A DNA stretch of 39,737 nucleotides. Source: Sphingobacteriia bacterium (GTDB lineage: Bacteria > Bacteroidota > Bacteroidia > Chitinophagales > Chitinophagaceae). Made by a program: the position numbers and the translations under genes. Below are positions 19,401-27,853 of this stretch, in pieces. Below the pieces are notes generated by a model, which searched no databases, had not been told where the DNA came from, and saw only the letters and a program-made list of their open reading frames with translations. Position 1 is the stretch's first letter, and each line of letters opens with the position of its first letter. Where the stretch lies: NCBI GenBank assembly GCA_947460365.1, contig CANHJH010000005.1, positions 1-39,737 of the forward strand, written 5' to 3'.

Positions 19401-20756
19401 ATGAATAATACTAGAAGATCTTTTATTAAAAAATCTGTTAAAGCAACTGCCGGGTTATATATTGCATCGGTTGGAATTTCGGCAAAAAGTTATGGAAAAA
19501 TTATTGGTGCAAATGATCGTGTAAGAGTCGGTACAATTGGTTTTTCTGATAGATTCCGTCAGTCATTATTCCCTTCTTTTCAAAATCATTACAAAGAACT
19601 CAATTTTGATTTAGTTGCCGTGTCTGATATCTGGAAAAAACGCAGAGAAGAGGGTGCTGGTTTTTTAAAAGAAAAAATGGGACATGATATTGTTGCGTGT
19701 AGGAATAATGAAGAATTATATGCATTAAAAGATATTGATGCAGTTTTTGTATCTACTTCCGATTTTCAACATGCATTGCATGCTGTAGAGGCTGTTAAAG
19801 CCGGTTGTGATGCTTATGTTGAAAAACCATTCGCTGAAACAATGGAGGACAATAGACTCGCGCTTAAAGTGATTAAAGCATCTGATAGAATTATTCAAAT
19901 TGGTTCACAAAGAAGAAGTGGCGAAAACTATCAGGCAGCAGATCAGTTTATTAAAGCAGGCAAATTTGGTAATATAACTATGGTAGAGCTGACCTGGAAT
20001 GTTAATCAGCCGGGAAGATGGAGGCGCCCCGGATTAGTGGATCAATTAAATGAAGCGGATACAGATTGGAAAAGATTTTTATTAAACCGACCATTTGAAA
20101 AATGGGATCCAAGAAAATATTTAGAATACAGACTATTCTGGCCATATTCTTCTGGTATTCCAGGGCAATGGATGAGTCATCAAATTGATACAGTACATTG
20201 GTTCAGTGGCTTAAAGCATCCAAGATCTGTTGTGGCGAATGGGGGTATCTATCAATGGAAAGATGGCAGAAAAAATTGGGATACTCTTACAGCAGTGTTT
20301 GATTATGGGACTCCGGATAATAGCCAGGGGTTTCAGGTTATGTTTTCTTCCAGACAGCACAATGGGGAAGAAACACCTTCCGAAATCTATTTCTCTAATG
20401 GAGGAGAACTTAATTTAATGAACAATAAAGTTTCTGCTAAAGGTGGTTTAAGTAAAAAGATGGCAGCACAAATGGGTATGCAAGAAAATTTACTGCCCGA
20501 TTTTGATTTAACCAATAAATCTATAAAAGTAGTTGCCTCTGCAAATACAGGTGGTGATCCCCTTACTTCAGGTCATGTAAGAAATTGGATGGAATGTATA
20601 AGAAGTAGAATGCAACCTAATGCACCTGTAGAAGCAGGATATTATCATTCTATTGCTAATATTATGACTACAGCAGCTTCCAGAACAGGGCATAAAGCTA
20701 CTTTTGATGAAAATACACAAGAAGTAATGGTAAACGGTAAAGTATTTAAATATTAA
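19401..20756 (+). CDS. Gfo/Idh/MocA family oxidoreductase, exported
   Basis: This 451-aa protein starts 'NNTRRSFIKKSVKATAG', a Tat-like export signal of the type common on Bacteroidota Gfo/Idh/MocA proteins. A Rossmann segment follows ('RVGTIGFSDRFRQSL', with the glycine pattern less canonical than usual). The 'YVEKPFAETM' motif supplies the conserved EKP lysine, and the C-terminal alpha/beta domain has 'GQWMSHQIDTVHWF'. Such enzymes use NAD(P) to oxidise or reduce sugar hydroxyls, often at C3. Pairing with DUF1080 suggests 3-keto-glycoside handling; the substrate is unknown. Convergent with the damaged cytochrome/VCBS gene, only 11 bases away. Confidence 0.88.
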   Translation: MNNTRRSFIKKSVKATAGLYIASVGISAKSYGKIIGANDRVRVGTIGFSDRFRQSLFPSFQNHYKELNFDLVAVSDIWKKRREEGAGFLKEKMGHDIVACRNNEELYALKDIDAVFVSTSDFQHALHAVEAVKAGCDAYVEKPFAETMEDNRLALKVIKASDRIIQIGSQRRSGENYQAADQFIKAGKFGNITMVELTWNVNQPGRWRRPGLVDQLNEADTDWKRFLLNRPFEKWDPRKYLEYRLFWPYSSGIPGQWMSHQIDTVHWFSGLKHPRSVVANGGIYQWKDGRKNWDTLTAVFDYGTPDNSQGFQVMFSSRQHNGEETPSEIYFSNGGELNLMNNKVSAKGGLSKKMAAQMGMQENLLPDFDLTNKSIKVVASANTGGDPLTSGHVRNWMECIRSRMQPNAPVEAGYYHSIANIMTTAASRTGHKATFDENTQEVMVNGKVFKY

Positions 20757-20767
20757 GTCTGTAATGA

Positions 20768-21948
20768 CTATTTAGTGGTGTTTTTTAATATTAAAATTTG
20801 AGGAAGGCTGGCGCCGCTTTTCATTACTATAGAGGTAACATCTAAGGCCCTGTGAAAATAGGAGCCAAGTACAATATCGTAGTCCCCATCTTTATCAAAA
20901 TCACATACCTCCATAGTCAACCATTTTCCATTACCTGTTTCTGTTGAAACAACGAAATACCCTCCTTCGATTGCGCAAAAAGCACCAAAATATCTTTTAA
21001 TCCATCTTCGTTAAAATCATACACTATAGCTTTTCTTGCCCCTTGTTGCTTTTTTAAAATATGTTCTTTAAGCGGATTGCCACTTTCAAACCAAGATAAT
21101 TTTCCCGTATGATTTCCAAATTGACAAACAATTAAATCGTTAACCCCATCTCCATTAATGTCTTCATTTGCGAACTGTACAGGCCTTGCCAATCTCTCTA
21201 AATTTACACCAATAGGTATTGTTCGGGCAGCTGTATCTAATGTAAATAGCTTGCCAGATTTTTCCTCAGAAGGAACAAATGAACCAATGCATAATAGCTG
21301 TGGCATTTCATTATTGATGAAATGCACATCAACCGGCGGACTGGTAGTTTGCCAATAGCCTGATAATTGCATATTGGGCTGCATTACATATAATTCATTA
21401 CCCGCATCACCTATATAAAGCGATTGAACGGTTGAGTCAAATTTTAATAAGCAGGTTCGTGGAGATTTTTTGTCACCTATGAATATTGGTTCTGCCTTAA
21501 ATAATGGTAGTGATCTAATATAATTTGAATTTGAAGAAGATAAAATTGGTTTTACAGGTGCATTTTTTTTGTAGTATGCAACAATCCTATCCCAATCGGC
21601 TCTTTTGATAATTTGTTTACTTGGATAGATATTTAAAGCAAGCATCCTTTCTTTTTCGTCTGTAGAAATCCCTTCATAAGGATCTTCCTGCTTGTTTCTG
21701 ATTCCTAATCTCCATCCCATATTGGGAAGTACATTATTGGTCCATGTTTCTTGATCTAACAAGGAGGGAGCTGGGAAAAGATGGCAAGTAGCACAATATA
21801 TTTTGGCTAATGCTTCCCCACTTAAATCCTTTGTTCCCTCTTTGTAGTTAGCATTATTTTGGTTGCTTTTATTTACAGATGTACTTGAAGCAATGATAGC
21901 AATTGAGCACGCTAATAATAGCAGCAGTATAATTTTTTTCAGGTTCAT
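20768..21948 (-). pseudogene. Broken c-type cytochrome / VCBS (FG-GAP) repeat gene with internal deletion and frameshift
   Basis: The intact-looking ORF (20917-21948, 343 aa) begins with a lipoprotein-like signal ('LLLLACS'). A heme-c site 'CATCH' (C52, C55, H56) comes next, then beta-propeller repeats with Ca-binding 'DINGDGVNDL' and 'DFNEDGLKDI', ending abruptly after 'EGISLFQQ'. Reading on in another frame recovers the family's C-terminus: 'GNGKWLTMEVCDFDKDGDYD', then 'IVLGSYFHR', ending 'LILKNTTK' with a TAG at 20768-20770. The middle of the propeller, on the order of a hundred residues in relatives I recall, is missing, and the frames do not match (149 bases apart, not divisible by 3). 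The simplest reading is a deletion joining two similar 'EG' segments. A sequencing or assembly error cannot produce the missing length alone. The truncated protein could still be made. Confidence 0.8.
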
Positions 21949-22176
21949 CTATGATATTTTTTAAAGTTTACATCTAATTGGTCTAAAAATATGCTCGGGT
22001 GGTATGCAACATCTTAAAATGGCACTTTTGCATAAGTTACTACTTAAATGGAAGTATATCTTGTGAAATTAGCATTAAACTTGTGTAAATTATCCAATTT
22101 TGCTTAAAATGGTTTAATTTAAATGTATGTAACAACGATCATTAGATTTAGTAAATTTTATTTAAAAAAAAGCAAT

Positions 22177-25100
22177 ATGCGAATCGGAATTCTCATCTTA
22201 TTAGTAACCTTTTGTATGAATGCTGGTACAACCCAGTCAGTATCTACTTTTAAAGAGTACAATAAAGTTTTCACTACTTACGATTTCTCAGATCCGGATC
22301 CGATTCCGAATGCCACAAAAATATATCCTTATTTTAGGTATGATGGTTATGCGCACCAAAGTATTCAAAAAGAATGGAAAGTGGTTGAACTGGAAAACGA
22401 ATATTTAAAAGTGATGATCTTGCCACAAATAGGTGGTAAAATTTGGGCTGCAATTGATAAAAAACTTGATACCTCATTCATTTATTTTAATCATGTTGTT
22501 AAGTTTAGAGATGTTGCAATGCGGGGGCCCTGGACAAGTGGCGGAATCGAAGCAAACTATGGTATTATTGGCCATACCCCTAATTGTGCTACACCTGTAG
22601 ATTATAAGGTTATAAAAAATGAAGATGGTAGTGTAAGTTGTACCATTGGGGTGCTTGATTTATTATCCAACACACAATGGCGAATGGAAATAAACTTACC
22701 GAAAGACAAAGCGTATTTTACTACCCGTTCATTCTGGTATAATACATCAGGAATTGAACAACCATTTTATCATTGGATGAATGTTGGAATTAAAGTGGAT
22801 GGCCAACTAGAATATATCTATCCGGGTAATTATTATATTGGTCATGATGGTGATCATCACTCATGGCCAGTAAATGAAAAAAATCGTAAGGATTTATCTT
22901 TTTATGACAACAATGATTTTGGGGGATATAAATCCTATCATGTATTTGGAAAACTTACGAATTTCTTTGGTGCCTATTATCATAAAAATGATTTCGGAAT
23001 GGTTCGTTATGCAAATTATGATGAAAAGGCCGGCAAAAAAATTTGGATTTGGGGGCTCTCTCGTCAAGGGATGATTTGGGAAAAATATTTAACTGATCAC
23101 GATGGTCAGTACTCAGAAGTTCAATCAGGCAGATTGTTTAATCAAAATGCTGAAAAAAGTATGTACAGTCCATTTAAACACCATCATTTTTCTCCTTATG
23201 GAACAGATGATTGGAAGGAATATTGGTATGCAGTATCAAATACTAAGGGAATCACAACTGCAAGTAATTTCGGAGCATTTAATTTATTACAAGGCAAAAA
23301 TAAATTACACATTTTTTTTGATCCGGTCTTAAAGATGGAGGATACTTTATCTATTTTAAATAAAAGGAATGAAGTTGTATTTAAAAAACAATTTTCAATT
23401 CTACCACATCAGTTATTAGCCGACTCTTTTCCTTACAATGGATCTGTTAATGACCTGCAAATAAAATTGGGAAATAATCAATACAGTTTTATCGCTGATT
23501 CTAATTTCTATTCGCTAAACAGGCCTGTTGATGCACCTACTAATTTTGATTGGAATACCTCCTATGGGTTATACGTTAAAGGCCGTTCCTATATGGATCA
23601 AAAAATGTTTTCAGAAGCCGAATCTAATTTGGTTAATAGTATTAAAATTGATAGCAACTATTTACCTTCTATGGTGCAGCTTGCTATGATTAAAATAAGA
23701 AATTTTAAATATCAAGATGCATTGTCTTTATTAAAAAAAGCTATTAGTATTGATACCCATGATGCGCAAGTGAATTATTATTATGGGTTGGTGAATGAAC
23801 TATTGAATAAAAATATTGATGCAACGGATGGTTATAGTATTGCATCTATTTCAAGTGAATATAAATCTGCTGCGTATACTTCATTAGCTAGACTGTTTTT
23901 GAAAAATGGAGCATACAATAAATGTTTAGCATATTCACAAAAGGCAATTGAATTTAATGCGAGAAATATTATTGCGCTACAATTGCAATTAGTGGCTTAT
24001 AGAAAATCGAATAATATTGTTGCAGCGCATCAAACAATAAAATCAATTCAGGTAATTGATCCACTTAATCATTTTTCTGCGCATGAAAAACATTTAATTA
24101 CGGGTGAAAAAAATGATGTAGAAGATTTTATTTATAGTATTAAAAATGAAATGCCCAATGAAACTAAATTTCAGATTGCCGCAGAATATGTAGAAATGGG
24201 TTTGCATAAAGAAGCTCTAGAAGTAATATCTCATTGTGATCAAACAGCATTAACTAATTATTGGTCTGCTTATTTATCAATGAAACTTCATTTGCCTTAT
24301 CAAAATTATTTAAATAGTGCAAAGTCACAATCGCCAGATTTCGTATTCCCCAATCGAGCTGTAGATTTTGATGTATTGAATTGGATTTTAAATGTTTCAG
24401 ACGATTGGAAAGCCCGTTATTTTTTAGCCATATTATATAGAGATCGAAACAGATTGGCTGAAGCTAAAGAATTAGTGCGCTCATTAAAAGAACTCCCCAA
24501 TTATGCTCCTTTTTATGTATTCAGTTCACAGCTTTTTGATAATCAAGATGAAAACGCCGTTTTACAAGACTTAAAGCAGGCTAATAAGTTAGAACCCGAA
24601 CATTGGCGTTATGTGAAGCATTTAGTGGAATATTATATCATACATAAAAATTATACTGAAGCATTAAATGTAGTGGAACCCTTCTTTCAAAAAAATCAGC
24701 AAAACTATATTATAGGAATGTTGTATGCAAAATCATTGATTTTGAATCAAAGATATCTGGAGGCCAATGTGCTATTAGCTAAATTAAATATCATTCCATT
24801 TGAAGGTGCTACACAGGGTCATGAATTGTACAGAGAAGTTAAAATAAATTTAGCTTTAATAGAGTTGAATAAGAAAGATTACAAGAAAGCCAAACGCTTT
24901 TTAGAAGAAGCGCAACTCTGGCCTGAAAATTTAGGGGTGGGAATGCCTTATAAGGAGGATATAGATGACCGGTTGGAAAATTGGATTGCTTATTTAATTG
25001 CTAAGGCAGAAAAAAGCAGTACGGCAATAATGAATAATTTGTTGAATAAAATAGTAGCATTTACACCTGCAATCGACAATACAGTTGCTAATTTTTATAC

Positions 25101-25314
25101 TTCTAATCATTGGGTGACCTATTTGGCATTTTCTAAAATGGGAAAGGAATCAACCGGTAAAACTTGGCTGAGCAACCAATTATCAAAACATCCTAAGTCC
25201 ACATCAAATGATTGGTTAAAAAATAAAATCGATAAAACTAATTCATCAATCAGTCAGTTAAAAATCCACGTAGATGTTACTGCTTCAATGATAGACAAGT
25301 TGCCGAATGATTAA
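22177..25314 (+). CDS. DUF5107 domain protein with tetratricopeptide repeats, secreted
   Basis: About 1045 aa from the preferred start. The ORF track begins at 22123, but ATG 22177 begins 'RIGILILLVTFCMNAGTTQ', a proper signal peptide, whereas the upstream 18 residues are charged and would bury it. The N-terminal half is DUF5107, a galactose-mutarotase-like sugar-binding fold ('EYLKVMILPQIGGKIWAAID', 'GGIEANYGIIGHTPN'). From about residue 470 onward the protein is TPR repeats ('AESNLVNSIKIDSNYLPSM', 'DALSLLKKAISIDTHDAQ'). DUF5107 proteins occur in sugar-utilisation loci but have no settled activity. It is divergent from the broken cytochrome gene and 37 bases before nhaD. Confidence 0.88.
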   Translation: MRIGILILLVTFCMNAGTTQSVSTFKEYNKVFTTYDFSDPDPIPNATKIYPYFRYDGYAHQSIQKEWKVVELENEYLKVMILPQIGGKIWAAIDKKLDTSFIYFNHVVKFRDVAMRGPWTSGGIEANYGIIGHTPNCATPVDYKVIKNEDGSVSCTIGVLDLLSNTQWRMEINLPKDKAYFTTRSFWYNTSGIEQPFYHWMNVGIKVDGQLEYIYPGNYYIGHDGDHHSWPVNEKNRKDLSFYDNNDFGGYKSYHVFGKLTNFFGAYYHKNDFGMVRYANYDEKAGKKIWIWGLSRQGMIWEKYLTDHDGQYSEVQSGRLFNQNAEKSMYSPFKHHHFSPYGTDDWKEYWYAVSNTKGITTASNFGAFNLLQGKNKLHIFFDPVLKMEDTLSILNKRNEVVFKKQFSILPHQLLADSFPYNGSVNDLQIKLGNNQYSFIADSNFYSLNRPVDAPTNFDWNTSYGLYVKGRSYMDQKMFSEAESNLVNSIKIDSNYLPSMVQLAMIKIRNFKYQDALSLLKKAISIDTHDAQVNYYYGLVNELLNKNIDATDGYSIASISSEYKSAAYTSLARLFLKNGAYNKCLAYSQKAIEFNARNIIALQLQLVAYRKSNNIVAAHQTIKSIQVIDPLNHFSAHEKHLITGEKNDVEDFIYSIKNEMPNETKFQIAAEYVEMGLHKEALEVISHCDQTALTNYWSAYLSMKLHLPYQNYLNSAKSQSPDFVFPNRAVDFDVLNWILNVSDDWKARYFLAILYRDRNRLAEAKELVRSLKELPNYAPFYVFSSQLFDNQDENAVLQDLKQANKLEPEHWRYVKHLVEYYIIHKNYTEALNVVEPFFQKNQQNYIIGMLYAKSLILNQRYLEANVLLAKLNIIPFEGATQGHELYREVKINLALIELNKKDYKKAKRFLEEAQLWPENLGVGMPYKEDIDDRLENWIAYLIAKAEKSSTAIMNNLLNKIVAFTPAIDNTVANFYTSNHWVTYLAFSKMGKESTGKTWLSNQLSKHPKSTSNDWLKNKIDKTNSSISQLKIHVDVTASMIDKLPND

Positions 25315-25351
25315 TTGATTTTACTTTATATTGCATATAATATAATTCGCA

Positions 25352-26635
25352 ATGATGACTTTTATTTTATTGATTGTATTTGTTTTGGGTTATTTTGCTG
25401 TAATATTAGAGCATTATATTCATATTAATAAATCAGCCACCGCATTAATTACCGCTGTTGTATGCTGGTTAGTGATAGTTTTATATGCATCAGATAAAAT
25501 GGTTGTCGTGGAAAATCTTTCACACCATTTAGGTGCCATCAGTGAAATTGTATTTTTTTTGTTAGGCGCAATGACTATTGTTGAAATTATTGATGCGCAC
25601 GATGGTTTTCAAAATATCGCCGAAACAATAAAAACCAACAATAAAACTAAATTAGTTTGGTTGATTTCTTTTATAAGCTTCTTCTTATCTGCCATTTTAG
25701 ATAATCTTACCTGTACAATTGTAATGATGTCTATTTTAAATAAGTTGATTAAAAAGCAAAAGACAAAGTGGCTGCTTTTGGGATTGGTCATAATAGCTTC
25801 AAATGCTGGTGGTGCCTGGAGTCCAATTGGTGATGTTACCACTACCATGTTGTGGATTGGAAAACAAATTACGCCATTCAATATTATACAAAAAACCTTT
25901 CTGGCAAGTTTGGTAAGTATGTTAATACCAACATTAATGATCAATTATTTGATAAAAGAGAAAATCGAACTAAAAATCTCTATAGAGAAAAATTTAAATT
26001 TTACGAGCAGTGAGTTTGAGCGAAACCTGATTTTTTATTTAGGCATTGCCGGTCTTTTATTCGTTCCAGTTTTTAAAACGTTTACTCATTTACCACCATA
26101 TATGGGTATGTTTTTTAGCTTAGGTATAATTTGGGTAGTTACAGAATTGATTCACAATAAAAAGCATCAACATGAAAAAGGATTGTTGTCTGTGAATCAT
26201 GCATTGCGAAAAATAGATACACCAAGTATTTTATTCTTTTTAGGTATTTTAATGAGTATTGCTTCCTTAGAATCAGCGGGTATTTTACCGAAATTGGCTG
26301 ATAAATTAAATAACGCGGTTGGCAATGTTAGCTTAGTGGCAATTTTTATAGGATTGTTGTCTTCCGTATTTGATAATGTTCCCTTAGTTGCAGCGTTGCA
26401 AAGTATGTATAGCCTAAAAGATTTTCCAACAGATCATTATTTTTGGGAATTATTGGCTTATACTGCTGGAACTGGTGGTTCTTGTTTAATCATTGGCTCC
26501 GCTTCCGGTGTTGCAGTAATGGGTATGGAGCGTATAGATTTCTTTTGGTATTTAAAAAAAATATCCTGGATTGCGCTCATTGGATTTTTTAGTGGCGCAT
26601 TAGTTTTTATACTCCAGCATAAATTGATGGGTTGA
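25352..26635 (+). CDS. nhaD: NhaD-type Na+/H+ antiporter
   Basis: This 427-aa inner-membrane protein has about twelve hydrophobic segments. The family signatures of the ion-transporter (IT) superfamily are present twice: 'LDNLTCTIVMM' with 'NAGGAWSPIGDVTTTMLW' in the first half, and 'SSVFDNVPLVAALQ' with 'GTGGSCLIIGSASGVA' in the second. NhaD exchanges Na+ or Li+ for H+ and is common in Bacteroidota and plastids. It follows the DUF5107-TPR gene by 37 bases on the same strand and is convergent with the DsrE-like gene. Length and both asparagine/aspartate half-helices look complete. Confidence 0.92.
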   Translation: MMTFILLIVFVLGYFAVILEHYIHINKSATALITAVVCWLVIVLYASDKMVVVENLSHHLGAISEIVFFLLGAMTIVEIIDAHDGFQNIAETIKTNNKTKLVWLISFISFFLSAILDNLTCTIVMMSILNKLIKKQKTKWLLLGLVIIASNAGGAWSPIGDVTTTMLWIGKQITPFNIIQKTFLASLVSMLIPTLMINYLIKEKIELKISIEKNLNFTSSEFERNLIFYLGIAGLLFVPVFKTFTHLPPYMGMFFSLGIIWVVTELIHNKKHQHEKGLLSVNHALRKIDTPSILFFLGILMSIASLESAGILPKLADKLNNAVGNVSLVAIFIGLLSSVFDNVPLVAALQSMYSLKDFPTDHYFWELLAYTAGTGGSCLIIGSASGVAVMGMERIDFFWYLKKISWIALIGFFSGALVFILQHKLMG

Positions 26636-26681
26636 TTATTATGTTGTCTATTTATTTACAGGTTCATGTTTATTCCAATGG

Positions 26682-27110
26682 TTAGTTCGTCTTTAAATAT
26701 GACCAGCCCTGTTCTTGCTTTAAAATAATTTCAGCAACTCCCGACGGAACCGTTTCAATGCCTGATACTAACATGTCTTTTGTAACAGCTTGTTTCTTCA
26801 TGGTATTTTCACAAGCGATAAATCTTAAGTTGCCAGACATTAGTGATTTTATTTCTGACTCTACATGCGTTTTTTCTTTCAACGTAAATCCAAGTGCTTT
26901 TCCATGTATTACCACTTCGATGTTCAATTGACCCGGCCATATTTTTTGTAAATTCTTTATATTGCCAATGGTACTATTCCATACTGCTGTATCAGCTGAA
27001 TTTAATTGCACAACCACCTTATGTTCTTTAATATTTTCTTGCGCTTTTACACTTGTAAAAGAAATTATTAACACAAATAGTAACGTTGTTGTTTTACGCA
27101 ATATCTTCAT
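26682..27110 (-). CDS. DsrE-family protein with signal peptide
   Basis: This 142-aa protein carries a signal peptide ending near 'SVKAQ'. The DsrE/F-like domain has 'KVVVQLNSADTAVWN', 'VVIHGKALGF', the conserved Cys in 'FIACENTMKK', and the ending 'VPSGVAEIILKQEQGWSYLK'. DsrE-type proteins transfer sulfur through that Cys in cytosolic sulfur relays. Exported single-domain versions are frequent in Bacteroidota but have no firm role. No dsrF, dsrH or tus genes accompany it. It stands alone, convergent with nhaD. Confidence 0.85.
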   Translation of the reverse strand: MKILRKTTTLLFVLIISFTSVKAQENIKEHKVVVQLNSADTAVWNSTIGNIKNLQKIWPGQLNIEVVIHGKALGFTLKEKTHVESEIKSLMSGNLRFIACENTMKKQAVTKDMLVSGIETVPSGVAEIILKQEQGWSYLKTN

Positions 27111-27263
27111 AACAAATCTTTTAATAAATGTATACTTTTATACTGATTATTCAATGGCTGTTTCATTTCATCAATAAATTACGTTTTACCAACGCAAATT
27201 TGGCAATCAAAAATCTACTCATTTTAATAAGGGTCTATTCAATTATGTATCCTTTCTATTTAG

Positions 27264-27497
27264 GCTCCGATTATCTCGGCGGAGGCATAGGAATTAAATG
27301 TAAACAGGAATGGGATTCAGTTGAAAGCAAATATCCAACATGGCATTTTTAATGGATTACAAACATGGTATCTGCTAATACAAAATGGTCAGCTAAATAC
27401 AAGCAAAATTATCGACTGGCCTTCTTTTGCCTGGCGGGGTTTTATGATTGATGTGGGGGTAATTTATTGTCTATTGCCCAAATTAAACAACAAATAG
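27264..27497 (+). pseudogene. Remnant of a GH20 beta-N-acetylhexosaminidase
   Basis: In the frame that is not the ORF-track frame, the sequence reads 'ELNVNRNGIQLKAN', 'QHGIFNGLQTWYLLIQNG' and 'IIDWPSFAWRGFMIDVG'. These are consecutive landmarks of the N-terminal part of GH20 hexosaminidases, where the Trp-Arg-Gly-x-x-Asp block opens the catalytic barrel. An in-frame TAG at 27288-27290 stands where the family usually has an aromatic residue (EAY-L). Right after 'DVG' the homology stops and unrelated residues lead to TAG at 27495. No start codon and no catalytic Asp-Glu are present, so only about 65 residues survive. Nothing recognisable of GH20 lies in 27111-27263. Confidence 0.8.
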
Positions 27498-27561
27498 ATG
27501 TAATTAATTATAGAAAAGGGTAACAAAGCAGTGACACTTTGGGTTTTATTGATAGTTTTAC

Positions 27562-27602
27562 AAAAAGAAACACCGTCAATATTGAGTTTGACGGTGTTTC
27601 TT
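27562..27602 (-). terminator. Rho-independent terminator of tRNA-Lys
   Basis: A perfect 15-bp inverted repeat (AAGAAACACCGTCAA and its complement) with an 8-base loop ends, read on the minus strand, in a T-run. It begins 8 bases past the 3' CCA end of tRNA-Lys, exactly where a tRNA transcript should end. Confidence 0.88.
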
Positions 27603-27610
27603 AATCTTAG

Positions 27611-27686
27611 TGGTGATCCCGCTGGGACTCGAACCCAGGACCCATACATTAAAAGTGTATTGCTCTACCAACTGAGCTACAGAATC
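27611..27686 (-). tRNA. tRNA-Lys (anticodon TTT)
   Basis: The minus strand gives a 76-base cloverleaf with encoded CCA. The acceptor arm GATTCTG pairs with CGGGATC, allowing G-U pairs. The D-loop is 'AGCTCAGTTGGTAGAGC', the anticodon loop 'ACTTTTAAT' has anticodon TTT (Lys), and the T-arm is 'GGGTTCGAGTCCC'. It has its own promoter upstream and terminator downstream, so it is a stand-alone unit. Confidence 0.96.
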
Positions 27687-27720
27687 TTTTTTTCCGAATT
27701 CTTATCTGTAATTCGGGTTG

Positions 27721-27751
27721 CAAAAATAAGAGAAATTTTATTTCTGCCAAA
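27721..27751 (-). promoter_or_regulatory. Bacteroidota-type promoter for tRNA-Lys (TTTG-N19-TATTTTTG)
   Basis: On the minus strand, TTTG (27748-27751) and TATTTTTG (27721-27728) are separated by exactly 19 bases. This matches the Bacteroidota primary sigma consensus TTTG-N19-21-TAnnTTTG. Transcription would start near 27714, giving a short leader of about 28 bases before the tRNA 5' end at 27686. Confidence 0.8.
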
Positions 27752-27853
27752 TTTTTATTCTAAAAAGATGAATATTTTTTAAAATTCTGCTTTCTGCCTA
27801 TTTCCTAATTTCTTTTGTTCTACTTACCTTTACATGGTCTATAAACAATTTAT

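Noticed and set aside
25609-25944. 111-aa minus-strand ORF
   Set aside because: Antisense to nhaD membrane segments; hydrophobicity is a by-product of the opposite strand.
27128-27352. 74-aa plus-strand ORF over the GH20 remnant
   Set aside because: The GH20 similarity is in a different frame; this frame shows no family motif.
27464-27782. ORFs across tRNA-Lys on both strands (27464-27649 minus, 27531-27782 plus)
   Set aside because: They read through the terminator hairpin and the tRNA; not coding.
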